Assembly: GCA_002376725.1 (NCBI GenBank)
Contig: DFOM01000025.1
Span: 1-64,000, forward strand
Source: Cloacimonetes bacterium UBA3541
GTDB taxonomy: Bacteria; Cloacimonadota; Cloacimonadia; Cloacimonadales; Cloacimonadaceae
Reading direction: 5' to 3'
DNA length: 64,000 bases
Part shown: piece by piece, positions 17,875 to 27,199 of the stretch
How the letters are laid out: each line of letters begins with the position of its first letter
How positions within the stretch are numbered: position 1 is the first letter of the stretch
Program-made: the position numbers and the translations under genes
Notes under the pieces: model-generated
What the model was told of the DNA's origin: nothing
Databases searched by the model: none
What the model saw: the letters and a program-made list of their open reading frames with translations, nothing else

Positions 17875-18593
17875 ATCCTGCTTTAACTATTGCCAATAAA
17901 GAATATTCGCTGGCTAATCGTTCTTTAAGCACTTATATCATCTACGGAGTATATCTTCTGGCTTGCGGTATCTGGTTTGCTCTTAATGCTTTAAAAATGG
18001 GAGCAGCAGATATGAGAGGTATCTTCAGTATTATGCATACCCTATTTTTGTTTTTTATACCTGCTTTAACTATGGGAAGTATTGCTAAAGAACGAAGCAC
18101 CGGCACCCTGGAGCTTATTAGCACCTTACCTATCAAGCTTAGTCATATCGTTTGGGGTAAGTTTCTAGGTGTTTTATTCCAGTTAGCCACCGTTCTGCTC
18201 TTTACTCTTGTATTTGCTTTTTTGATTAGTCTTTTTGGAATAGGAGTTGATTACGGAGCTATCTTTACCGGTTATCTGGGTTTATTATGTGCAGGATCTG
18301 CTTTTATAGCAATAGGGATTTTTGCCAGTAGTCTAACAGACAATCAGGTTTTGGCTTTTATTTCAGCCCTTGCTATCTCTGGTGTCCTTTTTATTATAGG
18401 TCGCATAAGTGATTTAATTCCTCTAAAGCTTTTTGCAACAATTGAATACTTAGGTTTTGATTATCATTTGGAAAACTTCCTTAAAGGAGTTATTGATACC
18501 AGAGACCTCATTTGGTTTGCTGCAGTGACGATAATCTTTATCCTTTTAGCTCAATTTCGACTTCAAGCTCAAAACCTCAGTCAGGAGCGATAA
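17871..18593 (+). CDS. ABC-2 type permease (GldF-like)
   Basis: This is the membrane subunit paired with the preceding ATPase. The 240 residues contain six predicted membrane spans, with the conserved cytoplasmic motif KERSTGTLELISTLPI between spans two and three that is characteristic of ABC-2/GldF permeases. Translation is coupled to the ATPase by an ATGA overlap, and the next gene starts 1 base after its stop. The substrate is unknown. Confidence 0.9.
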   Translation: MNPALTIANKEYSLANRSLSTYIIYGVYLLACGIWFALNALKMGAADMRGIFSIMHTLFLFFIPALTMGSIAKERSTGTLELISTLPIKLSHIVWGKFLGVLFQLATVLLFTLVFAFLISLFGIGVDYGAIFTGYLGLLCAGSAFIAIGIFASSLTDNQVLAFISALAISGVLFIIGRISDLIPLKLFATIEYLGFDYHLENFLKGVIDTRDLIWFAAVTIIFILLAQFRLQAQNLSQER

Positions 18594-18594
18594 G

Positions 18595-20172
18595 ATGAAT
18601 ACACGCCATCAAATTATCACCTCCTATATCATCAAAGTTCTAATTGTTATATTAGTGCTGATAATCTCCAGTTTTTTATATCTCAGGATTGACCTTAGCA
18701 AAAGCAAATCCTACACTCTCGGCAAAGCAACTAAAGAAACCCTTCATTCTCTGAGAGATAAAGTAGTAGTAAAAGTATTCGCATCCCGGGATTTACCGCA
18801 AGAATTGAGCACGATAAACCGTAGTCTGAAAGATATGCTGGAGGAATTTTCCCATAATTCTCATAACAAGTTTAGCTTTGAATATGTTCGGGCAGAAAAT
18901 AACAAAGAATTGATTGAACAAGCTAGGGATTATGGTATTCCAGCTTATTCTTTCACCGCTTTTGAGGATGAAAAGCTGGTTACTAAAGAAGTAGTCTTTG
19001 GCTTGTATCTGGAAAGTGCAGGGAAATCTTCCTCAATGTATCTGAGACCTGGTATGGAAAGAATGATGGAATATCAGCTGTTAAAACAGATTAATAAACT
19101 ACATCCAGATAATTTACCTGAATTGACTGTCTTTATGGATTCTCTTAGTATGATTCATCAATATACCAATTACGCAGATGCCTTAGCCACCTTCTTCCTT
19201 GAATTGATGGATAACTATAGAATCACCTATACTGACCTCAATACACGCCCTAAATATACTCCTGTGATGCTCTGTTTAGGAACAATTGATACCTTGAGCA
19301 CAAAACAACTCTATAATCTTGATCAGTATTTAATGCAAAATGGTAAGATAGTTATGACTCAGGACCGTGCTTTAATGTTTATGTCTGAACAGGGTTCCGG
19401 GTTAGCTCTATTAAATGGACCTATATTCAGATTGCTTGATCATTATGGAATTCATATAGAACCAAATATCGTTTTAGATAGAGAATGTGAATATGGTAGA
19501 GGTAGTGGTTTAGGAACTATAGTTCCCTATCCCTTTATTCCAAGATTGCGTCCTAATCCTGATTATCCTTATACCGCTGGTTTTCAAGTCATTACAATGA
19601 ATATTGCTTCTGAAATAAATCCCATACCAGATGCTAAAATCAAGTTTGAAAAAGTACTGCAAACCTCCAATCATTCTAATATTCTGATAGGACCAGAGTT
19701 TAGGGTAGATGTAGCTGTTCAACGAGGTCTGGACCCATCATATCTAAATCAAGCTCCTAAAACTGTTGCTGCTGAGGTTTCAGGCACCTTTCACAGCTTT
19801 TTTAATGAAGCTCTAGATGATAGTACCTTCTATAACTCCACGGATAAGGCTAAAATTATCCTCTTTGGTGATAGTGAATTTCCTCTGGAATTTAGTGCCG
19901 GTGCTTTTATAGTTCTTAATGCAGTAGATTATCTTCTCGGAAGGAACGATATGATAAAAATCCGTTCTCCGAGAGATGTTTACAATGAACTAAGTGCTGA
20001 AGTTTATATGCAAAAACACCAGATGCAACCTGCTGAACCAGAAAAGACAATCTCTATCTTAAATAGATATTTTCGTCTAGCTGCTATTTTCTTGCCTGTG
20101 CTTCTTCTGGCTCTGTTCGGCATCATTCAAGCCTCCCGATATACTGCAAAAGTTAAATATGAAGAAAAATAA
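18595..20172 (+). CDS. GldG-like ABC system periplasmic/membrane subunit
   Basis: This 525-residue protein matches the GldG-type family associated with ABC-2 transporters. It has an N-terminal membrane anchor (about 12-30), a large periplasmic region beginning with the thioredoxin-like VKVFASRDLPQEL segment, a C-terminal segment resembling a glutamine-amidotransferase-like fold (KIILFGDSEF near 420) and a final membrane span (about 498-516). It lies between the permease and the DUF4340 gene and overlaps the latter by 14 bases. What the complex moves or remodels is not known. Confidence 0.88.
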   Translation: MNTRHQIITSYIIKVLIVILVLIISSFLYLRIDLSKSKSYTLGKATKETLHSLRDKVVVKVFASRDLPQELSTINRSLKDMLEEFSHNSHNKFSFEYVRAENNKELIEQARDYGIPAYSFTAFEDEKLVTKEVVFGLYLESAGKSSSMYLRPGMERMMEYQLLKQINKLHPDNLPELTVFMDSLSMIHQYTNYADALATFFLELMDNYRITYTDLNTRPKYTPVMLCLGTIDTLSTKQLYNLDQYLMQNGKIVMTQDRALMFMSEQGSGLALLNGPIFRLLDHYGIHIEPNIVLDRECEYGRGSGLGTIVPYPFIPRLRPNPDYPYTAGFQVITMNIASEINPIPDAKIKFEKVLQTSNHSNILIGPEFRVDVAVQRGLDPSYLNQAPKTVAAEVSGTFHSFFNEALDDSTFYNSTDKAKIILFGDSEFPLEFSAGAFIVLNAVDYLLGRNDMIKIRSPRDVYNELSAEVYMQKHQMQPAEPEKTISILNRYFRLAAIFLPVLLLALFGIIQASRYTAKVKYEEK

Positions 20173-21097
20173 GATTATCCTCATAATCGTCTTTCTTGCC
20201 CTGCTGATTGTTGCAATTTATCTTTTAACCACTCGTCAGGAAAAAGAAACTCTCAAACCTATTTTCCCAGCTGATTCCACATCTATTGTCCGGATAGAAA
20301 TAGCGGATCCAGATACCAGTATCATTATTACTAAGATCAATAACCAGTGGCAGATTACCTATCCTATTAAATGGGAAGTGAATGAAGACCATTTCAAAAT
20401 GTTCTGGACTGAAGTTCTCAGAGAACAATATTCAATAGAACCCATTGCTTCTGGGAAAGCGGCACTTAATCAATATAGCTTAACAGATACCACGGCACTT
20501 AAGATAAAGGTCTATGATAATAAAAATAAACTTATTAAAGAGGTGTGGTTCTCAGATTTAAATAATCCTGCAGATTATTTCTGTTTCAAAGGGGATAATA
20601 ATGTTTACCAGATAAAACGAAAGGTCTGCTTGAATTATCCACCAAAATTAGATTTATGGCGGTCTTCCTATGCCCTAAGAATATTCCCCGAACAATTGTT
20701 AGCTATTGAAGTTAAGTATACTAAAAACAGCTATAAATTGACTCGCAAGGGAAATATCTGGCACTATAAGGATAGTAAAGAGGATTTTGATATTCCACCG
20801 GGAAATGTAACTATGGGTAAGATACTTAATGCTCTTGCGAGTTTGGGCTCAGGTACAATATTTACGCGAGATAATGCTCCTAAATTGGAAACCCCTGCTT
20901 GCTCGGTTAAACTTATATTAACCGATAATTCCACTATCCAGATTGAAATGTATCCCGGAGAAAAGAACTACTTTATGACTATTGACCGCTATCCAGACCT
21001 GGTTTTTGAAGTGCCCTTTGATACCTATTTTCGGTTTACTCGGTTTGCAGCTACTTTTCGTGCTAAAGAAGGTGATCCGGAGGAACTATTACCCTAA
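20159..21097 (+). CDS. DUF4340 domain protein
   Basis: This is a membrane-anchored protein of unknown function that accompanies GldG-type ABC systems in many phyla. The 312 residues have an N-terminal span (about 5-23) and periplasmic DUF4340 repeats: IVRIEIADPDTSIIITKINNQWQI with VYQIKRKVCLNYP, and a second half with KLTRKGNIWHYKD and VFEVPFDTYFRFT. The start overlaps the gldG-like gene by 14 bases. The last codons overlap the proposed ATT start of the GNAT gene. Confidence 0.85.
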   Translation: MKKNKIILIIVFLALLIVAIYLLTTRQEKETLKPIFPADSTSIVRIEIADPDTSIIITKINNQWQITYPIKWEVNEDHFKMFWTEVLREQYSIEPIASGKAALNQYSLTDTTALKIKVYDNKNKLIKEVWFSDLNNPADYFCFKGDNNVYQIKRKVCLNYPPKLDLWRSSYALRIFPEQLLAIEVKYTKNSYKLTRKGNIWHYKDSKEDFDIPPGNVTMGKILNALASLGSGTIFTRDNAPKLETPACSVKLILTDNSTIQIEMYPGEKNYFMTIDRYPDLVFEVPFDTYFRFTRFAATFRAKEGDPEELLP

Positions 21098-21510
21098 AAA
21101 TCATTCCTTGTTATCAACTAAATGAGGAACTCTATATACTTCTAACTTCTATCTGGGATAAGACAGGTATTAGTAATCCTGAACGCGCAGACAGTTTCCA
21201 TACTATCCAAAGGACTTTAGAATACGGAGGAATCCTTCTTCTGGCTTATGTGGACGCCATATTAGCGGGAACTATCTGGCTAACTAATGATTACCGAAGA
21301 CTCTATATTCATCATATGGCAGTTTTGCCTGAATTTCAGAATCAAGGAATTGGCAGATATTTATTGCAGAAAGCCATTGAAATAGCTGATAATCAGGGTC
21401 TGCAAGCAAAACTGGAAGTTCATTCAGATAATGCTACTGCTCTGAATCTTTATCGTTCTATGGGCTTCATAGAATTGGACGGTTATCTGGTTATGATTCG
21501 GAGACACTGA
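21088..21510 (+). CDS. GNAT N-acetyltransferase with non-canonical ATT start
   Basis: This transfers an acetyl group from acetyl-CoA to an unknown amine. The acetyl-CoA loop QNQGIGRYLL and the family end LYRSMGFIEL are clear. The first ordinary start codon (GTG 21250) would give only 86 residues and lose the N-terminal half. In-frame sequence upstream encodes a perfectly family-like N-terminus (KTGISNPERADSFHTIQRTL, then GGILLL), back to a TGA at 21073. The only start-like codon near a ribosome site is ATT at 21088, after GGAGGA (21079-21084). This gives 140 residues, normal for GNAT, and overlaps the upstream gene. Confidence 0.82.
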   Translation: MTLKIIPCYQLNEELYILLTSIWDKTGISNPERADSFHTIQRTLEYGGILLLAYVDAILAGTIWLTNDYRRLYIHHMAVLPEFQNQGIGRYLLQKAIEIADNQGLQAKLEVHSDNATALNLYRSMGFIELDGYLVMIRRH

Positions 21511-21529
21511 ACCCTAGAATAGAAAGTAT

Positions 21530-23530
21530 TTATAGAAGACCCCAGCGACGACGGAAAAATAACTCCAGACAGAAAGCTACTATAAATAAAGTTATCACAT
21601 ACCACTTACGATAAAGAGGGATATCTTTACTTTTACTGATTACTCTATTTTGAGCTGGGACTGGTTGAAAACTTTGTAGTTGATCAGGATATAGAAGTTT
21701 ACCACCTGTTTCTGATGTTATCCAGGAAAGCAGAGGGATATTCAAATCAAAATCCATTAATTCCAAAGAGGATTCTGCCACATTGAACTTTCCTGAGATG
21801 CTTTGTTTACTCACCTGGTCCGAAATAGCGAAACTATAAATTCCTGGTTTATCCAGACTGAAGTGAGTGATATATTCTCCTTCAGTTTGCACCATAAAAT
21901 CACGAAATACCTCTTTCTGGCTTGCATCTATAACCTTAATCTCCGGAGTCAAATCTAGACGCAGTCCTCTAATGTTATCTTCTGCTCTCAGTCTTATATT
22001 AATTTCTTCTCCAAGAAAATAGCTGTTATTATAAATGGCATAATAATCGGTGGAAGAAATATTCGCTAACCAGGTTAAAGTATTAGTCAACAGATTCTTA
22101 TAACCACCTTTTTCACTTTGCATTTGCCATTTCCAAAGATTCAAAAATGCCATTGCCATTACTTTTGCCTTGCCCTGAGTGCTAACTGCTATAGCAGGAG
22201 AGTGTTGTGGATTATCTATAGTTGCTAAAACCTCTGCTCCTTTTAGGGCTGTTACATAATAGTAATCAAGAGGTGGAATATTTTGCAATTCCGAGCTAAC
22301 TAGTTCCAGCATAGGATATTTTGCCGCTAAGGGAGTCAACTCTAGAAAACCTTGATAAACACTGGTGATATTAGATTTTTGCAATGGGAGCAAAGAGGAG
22401 AGTTCTAAAATGGGAAGTCCCTGAAATAAAATTCCTATTCCTTTTTGATAGGAAGAAAGAATATAATTGAGCGGATTTCCAGATAATTGTAAAGCGCCAT
22501 TATTGAGTATAATTATTGCTGAAAGATGGTCGGTGGGTAAAGTGTTGACTAACTTATTTCCAGTATATACCTTATCACCTTGAACCCGATAATAATTCAC
22601 TTCCCAGCGAGGATTCTCTGTTATGGCATCAACGATAAATTTATTATCCCAGGATGGACTTTCAGAAAGGATGACTACTCTTTGCTTATTGATTAGAACT
22701 TCTATCGCTCCAGGATAGCTATTATTATTTAATGACCTTTCTCTAATTCCAGGGACGGAAACTTCTACTCTAAAAGGATAAAATCCTGTCTGGCTGAAGC
22801 GATAATTAAAATCTGTGCTAATAGTTTCACCTGGTTTAAGTTGGATAGACTGATTCCGAACTTCTGTATTACCGATAAATAACTTAACTTTTGCTGGTCC
22901 CTGATAGTTTTCTGAATGAATTTCTGCTCTAATGATTGTAGGTTCATTGCGGTAAGCTTGTAGATTGGAAATAACTTTTACTATACTGATATCTGCCTGT
23001 AAAGAAGCAGCCGTATCACCAAGGGCATAAAATGGACAACCTAATTGCTTAACAGGAATAGGAAATTCATCGTGTAACCAACCATCGGAAAGCAAAACTA
23101 TACCTTTAACTCTACTAAAATCGTGCTTTTTATTCAGTTCTTCCAGAACCGGAACAAGTAATGTGTTATTCTTGTTATCAGTTAAGCCTGCTGAGAAATC
23201 ATAGGTGGAAATTTCATATCCAGCTAAGTTAAACTTATCTTTTATAATGGGACTATATTCCTGTATCCAATTTTTCTTAGTTTTCCCCTTGATGCCAGGA
23301 AGATCCATACTGGAAGAAATATCATTTAATACTATAATCTGTTGTTTTTCTTTTAGTTCCTGCACATAATGGATTATCGGACTGATCAGTAAAAGCAAGA
23401 TAACAGCAAGACTTATGCTTCTTAGAAAGAAAAGTAGCCAACGCTTCCCTTTTTCTAAAGGAGGTTGGGTGCGATAATAGTAATAGCCTGATATAAGCAA
23501 AGATATCAGGATTATAATGATATATTGCAG
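21530..23530 (-). CDS. VWA-domain membrane protein (BatA-like)
   Basis: This is a membrane protein with two N-terminal spans, a von Willebrand A domain and further beta-rich regions, plus a C-terminal span (about 640-658). The MIDAS motif DISSS lies near residue 50 and the LLSDG strand near 150. A TTG at 23500 would cut the first membrane span in half. The frame continues as LQYIIIILISLLISG to a CTG at 23530, two bases after the previous stop, with AAGG 8 bases before it. I therefore extend to 23530, but the start is uncertain. The function is unknown; the genes upstream encode a barrel and a lipoprotein. Confidence 0.78.
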   Translation of the reverse strand: MQYIIIILISLLISGYYYYRTQPPLEKGKRWLLFFLRSISLAVILLLLISPIIHYVQELKEKQQIIVLNDISSSMDLPGIKGKTKKNWIQEYSPIIKDKFNLAGYEISTYDFSAGLTDNKNNTLLVPVLEELNKKHDFSRVKGIVLLSDGWLHDEFPIPVKQLGCPFYALGDTAASLQADISIVKVISNLQAYRNEPTIIRAEIHSENYQGPAKVKLFIGNTEVRNQSIQLKPGETISTDFNYRFSQTGFYPFRVEVSVPGIRERSLNNNSYPGAIEVLINKQRVVILSESPSWDNKFIVDAITENPRWEVNYYRVQGDKVYTGNKLVNTLPTDHLSAIIILNNGALQLSGNPLNYILSSYQKGIGILFQGLPILELSSLLPLQKSNITSVYQGFLELTPLAAKYPMLELVSSELQNIPPLDYYYVTALKGAEVLATIDNPQHSPAIAVSTQGKAKVMAMAFLNLWKWQMQSEKGGYKNLLTNTLTWLANISSTDYYAIYNNSYFLGEEINIRLRAEDNIRGLRLDLTPEIKVIDASQKEVFRDFMVQTEGEYITHFSLDKPGIYSFAISDQVSKQSISGKFNVAESSLELMDFDLNIPLLSWITSETGGKLLYPDQLQSFQPVPAQNRVISKSKDIPLYRKWYVITLFIVAFCLELFFRRRWGLL

Positions 23531-23532
23531 TA

Positions 23533-24783
23533 CTATAACCTTACCTTAATGTAATTGGCAAAAGATATTCCCTTTGTTGATGAACCAGGTAAAATGCTCT
23601 CTATTGACTGAATAGCAATACCTAAAGCTACAGATTTGAAATCTAGACCTATTCCATATGACATTCTCCAGGGATAGATATCATTTCCTGAACAATAACC
23701 TATACTAATTGGAATTTGTTGAATAGGACAAATCTGTGCTCCCAGCGAGATTCGTCCCTGTTTACTAACTTCTGGAGAACTTCCAAAACCAACTACATAA
23801 TCTGCTGAAACTGATATTGGTTTATAAGTATATAAAGCGGATAGCCGCATCTCTAAAGGCAGTTTAGTTGTATAGGGTTTTATGTCTACCGTAGATCTAT
23901 CTTCAATGTAAAAATCTTCTTCTATATTGGAGGCATAAAGACTGTCTATCTCAAAATGATAGATTTCTTCCTGAGTCTGTTTTTGCCACTTGATAAAGCC
24001 AAAAAGATTGTCCAGCGTAGCTCCAACTTCTAAACTTGGTATAGGTTCAGAATACAATCCCAGAAGGGTTTTTAACCCATAACCTCCTAGTCCAGTGCGT
24101 ATTATCAAATCTTGCTGAACATTTAATCCATCCAGGTTGGAGGAAAGATAGCCTTCTAACTCACGAGTTTCCACATTCCCTAAACCGCCCAGAGCGCTTA
24201 AGGCAAAACCAAATTTTATAGCTGGCACTGTTTCCGGGAAAGGAAGAAGTATATCTCCCATACCAAAAGTTAAATCTGCATAACTCAATCCTTCAGCATA
24301 GTTATTCTTTTTGGTAAAATGATAAATCTCGCTTCCATCTCCATTGCCATAGAGAGCCAGCTCTATAAATTGCTCATCCATAGACGCTTTGGTTGCTAAA
24401 TGAACGGAGCTACTAAATGCCATATTAGAAGTGGTAAAACCAAAGATTCCTATCTGACCCCCAAGATTAAAGGACATATTGTTATCTATAGCATCCAAAA
24501 TTTTCTGCTTATCATTATCATCCAGATAATTTTGCTTCATTATATAGTTGTATAAATCCAAATTAAAAGAATTGTTTCCCAGAGACATTCCAAGATTAAG
24601 GATGGGAATTGTAATATCAGAATAACCTTTTTGAAGTAAAGCTGGATTCCAATAATTGGCATCACAACCTCGTGCTCGTAACATATAACTATCCGCAAAA
24701 AACATTGATTGAGGCGTAATTGTTGTCGCAGAGAGTAATGATAGGATTAAAAAGATAAATAAGCTGATTAAAGACTTTTTCAT
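23533..24783 (-). CDS. Predicted outer-membrane beta-barrel protein
   Basis: I do not recognise a named family beyond a PorV/DUF5723-like barrel. The 416 residues have a signal peptide (1-18), an N-terminal RGCDANYWNPALL segment typical of the UPF0164/PorV group (a WNPA motif after the first strand), and alternating amphipathic strands through the C-terminus. The start overlaps the stop of the upstream lipoprotein gene (TAATG). It lies in an operon with a lipoprotein and a VWA membrane protein, suggesting a trans-envelope assembly. Confidence 0.7.
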   Translation of the reverse strand: MKKSLISLFIFLILSLLSATTITPQSMFFADSYMLRARGCDANYWNPALLQKGYSDITIPILNLGMSLGNNSFNLDLYNYIMKQNYLDDNDKQKILDAIDNNMSFNLGGQIGIFGFTTSNMAFSSSVHLATKASMDEQFIELALYGNGDGSEIYHFTKKNNYAEGLSYADLTFGMGDILLPFPETVPAIKFGFALSALGGLGNVETRELEGYLSSNLDGLNVQQDLIIRTGLGGYGLKTLLGLYSEPIPSLEVGATLDNLFGFIKWQKQTQEEIYHFEIDSLYASNIEEDFYIEDRSTVDIKPYTTKLPLEMRLSALYTYKPISVSADYVVGFGSSPEVSKQGRISLGAQICPIQQIPISIGYCSGNDIYPWRMSYGIGLDFKSVALGIAIQSIESILPGSSTKGISFANYIKVRL

Positions 24784-26315
24784 TATTCCTCCTCTATATG
24801 CACTCTTGCAGTAAGCATACCTTTCATATGAATGTAATCAGCGGGAGAAGCATAAATAGTTACTGGACCTTCAATGGCTTCAAATCTGAAGGAAGGTAAA
24901 AGATAGACCTCCGGATTCTGGAATACTCTCAGTTCATCCTGATTTAAGGTAAGATCAATTAATTGTTCTCCTTCAGAATTTACATCTGGACCTTCATATT
25001 CGGAAGACCGAATAGCAAACTCTTTTGTAAAGGAATACGATTGAGAGGCAGAAGGGTCTATGTTATTATCTGTTCCCACATATATTGATGCTGTAGCTCC
25101 GATAGGTAGCTTATTTATAACCTTCATTTTGATTGCTGCATAGATAATCGTATCTCCAATTTGGTCTCTTATATCCTCAGGCATTTCTACTTTAGAGGGT
25201 TCCTCCATAGTGATAGGATGGTCAGTAAGAGTAAAAGTGAAGGGTGCATCTATCTGATAAGTGCAAAGCAATTTATTCGTAGATTGCACAAAGCCAGGAG
25301 TGCCATTACTACCTCCCTGAATTAATAAGTAAGCATTTATTAGCTCAACCTCATCCGGCATTATCTGAAGTAGCTCATTTATGGTATTAGAAAATTGGAT
25401 TTCAGTGATAACAGAACCAGATTGATCGGCAGGAGCTATATAAAATGGCAATCCAGTATCATCTAAAATAGGTATAGTTCGCTCTACGCCTGTTCTATGA
25501 TTAATACCATAAAGATCTCCATAAAAGTAAACACCAAAGCCAAACTCATTGTTCATTGCCAGAAGAAGATTAGCTTCTTGTAGCTGTATTGCTTCATCAA
25601 TTCCCAAAGGATAGTCAATTTGGATATCCATACTACCTGCTACCATATCTAATCGGTAATTATCTATATAACCTTCAAAGGCACTAAAACTTAACGGTTG
25701 TTCCATTTTTAATCCAGCTGTACCAACTGGTGTTAAATCTGGCTGGTTAGATTGCACTGTAATTATTACCGATAAAGAATCTAATACCTCATTTGAATGA
25801 GATATACCTATAGAATATCCAGCTAAATCTACATCCTGCCAGTATGAGTTAGAGCTATTACTTAAAGTTAAAGGAGCACCTGTGGGTGTATATATATCAG
25901 GAAAGCACAAGGAAACCTGAGTATATGCTGGATCATTTAAATCACAATAATAAGACAGTGCTCCGTCATTAACGAATCCATAAACTAATTCTACCATACC
26001 TGTAGGGTCACGAAAAGGTAAGTTTACATTAACTTCTATTCCAGATAATAAGGGTATGGGATCTATTATGGCTTCAGGATTAAAACTTACCTCTCCAAAC
26101 TCTTGACTTTCTGCCTGACCTGTACTTCTTAAAGTTAGCACATTATTTTCTCCTACAAAAAGATTTATGTCATCAGCTAAATCAGAAACGAAATAAAGCT
26201 CATTAATTAAAGGAACAGTTAATTCCACATCCCAAGTAGGAAAATGCGGCTTAAATATCTCGCAAGCAGAAAGTAAAAGTAAAGCGGTTATTAGCATTAG
26301 AACAAACTTTTTCAT
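24783..26315 (-). CDS. Large lipoprotein of unknown function
   Basis: No family is recognised. I choose the ATG at 26315, 51 bases inside the longest frame, because the predicted promoter at 26386-26358 places the transcript start below the first ATG, AAGGATGG lies just before 26315, and this start gives a clean lipoprotein signal (MKKF, hydrophobic run, lipobox LSAC). The mature protein of about 490 residues is beta-rich with repeated strands such as DLTLNQDELRVF and ITEIQFSNTINELLQIMP. It is the first gene of a three-gene operon with a barrel and a VWA protein. Confidence 0.68.
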   Translation of the reverse strand: MKKFVLMLITALLLLSACEIFKPHFPTWDVELTVPLINELYFVSDLADDINLFVGENNVLTLRSTGQAESQEFGEVSFNPEAIIDPIPLLSGIEVNVNLPFRDPTGMVELVYGFVNDGALSYYCDLNDPAYTQVSLCFPDIYTPTGAPLTLSNSSNSYWQDVDLAGYSIGISHSNEVLDSLSVIITVQSNQPDLTPVGTAGLKMEQPLSFSAFEGYIDNYRLDMVAGSMDIQIDYPLGIDEAIQLQEANLLLAMNNEFGFGVYFYGDLYGINHRTGVERTIPILDDTGLPFYIAPADQSGSVITEIQFSNTINELLQIMPDEVELINAYLLIQGGSNGTPGFVQSTNKLLCTYQIDAPFTFTLTDHPITMEEPSKVEMPEDIRDQIGDTIIYAAIKMKVINKLPIGATASIYVGTDNNIDPSASQSYSFTKEFAIRSSEYEGPDVNSEGEQLIDLTLNQDELRVFQNPEVYLLPSFRFEAIEGPVTIYASPADYIHMKGMLTARVHIEEE

Positions 26316-26357
26316 AATTTCCATCCTTCTTCGCATAAACAGCGACCTTAATTTTAT

Positions 26358-26386
26358 TATTCTCAATTATAGTATAAAAGTGTCAA
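26358..26386 (-). promoter_or_regulatory. Predicted promoter of the lipoprotein-barrel-VWA operon
   Basis: TTGACA on the minus strand (26386-26381), 17 bases, then AGAATA (26363-26358). The implied transcript start near 26351 supports the shorter start at 26315 for the lipoprotein. Confidence 0.4.
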
Positions 26387-26683
26387 GAGATTTCTGCAAA
26401 AATAGATTCATTATCTACTCTATTTTATTATTTAGCTTAATTACAGCCTCTAATTATGCTGTTATATAATCTTTCTAATATACTTATTATCAATATATTA
26501 TGTTAATTAGCTGTCTTTAAGCTCATACTTATCTCTATCTTAATATATTAGCAAAAAAAATGATAGGAAAGAGATAAGTGAAAACCTTATTTGAATATGA
26601 ATAAACATATAAAACTCAAAAAAGGAAGATGTTACTATTGCAGAAACACCTATTCTATTATACAGTTTTGGATAGAATCTGTC
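26387..26683. other. Intergenic region with an isolated inverted repeat
   Basis: No coding region is supported. The only structure is the inverted repeat ACTTATCTCT (26527-26536) / AGAGATAAGT (26570-26579), 10 bp perfect, with a further TATC/GATA inside. It has an A-run in its centre rather than a T tract after it, so it is not a typical terminator. Confidence 0.5.
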
Positions 26684-27199
26684 TTAGCCAAAAATCAACC
26701 CTATAACTGCGGCACCTAACATTAAATAGATAGGATTTGTTTTCCAGCGCCAGGTGACAAATAAAGCTGCTACAAAGATGATTACTGAAAACAAATCGGT
26801 GAAAGCAGTTTTCCCGATAAGTAACATTGCTGCTGCAATTAAGCCGAGTGTAACCCAGCGTAATTTCTGAAAAATATTTTGGAACCAGGGAAGTTTTGTT
26901 AGTTTGATATAAGTGAAAGTAATAGCCAACATTAATACAATAGAAGGGAATATAACTCCTAAAGTACAGACTAGAGAACCTGGAATTCCACCCTGTCTAT
27001 ATCCAACAAAGGTTGCCGCATTGATAGCGATAGGTCCAGGTGTCATCTGCGAAATTGCAACTATATCTGCAAATTCCGAAGCAGTCATCCAGGCATTTAT
27101 GTTAACTACTTCCTGTTGGATCATAGCCAGTACAGCATAGCCTCCTCCAAAGCTGAAGAGCCCTATTTTACAGAAGGTTAAGAATAATGATAGCAGCAT
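26684..27199 (-). CDS. Chromate transporter half (ChrA-type), second
   Basis: This is one half of a split CHR-family transporter. The 171 residues include the FSFGGGYAVLAMIQQEVV motif near the start and the MTPGPIAINAATFVGYRQGG motif, both hallmarks of the ChrA fold, with four or five membrane spans. It overlaps the preceding half by one base (TAATG). In the full-length protein two such halves are fused. The transport of chromate or sulfate has been shown only for some members; the physiological substrate in anaerobes is unclear. Confidence 0.9.
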   Translation of the reverse strand: MLLSLFLTFCKIGLFSFGGGYAVLAMIQQEVVNINAWMTASEFADIVAISQMTPGPIAINAATFVGYRQGGIPGSLVCTLGVIFPSIVLMLAITFTYIKLTKLPWFQNIFQKLRWVTLGLIAAAMLLIGKTAFTDLFSVIIFVAALFVTWRWKTNPIYLMLGAAVIGLIFG

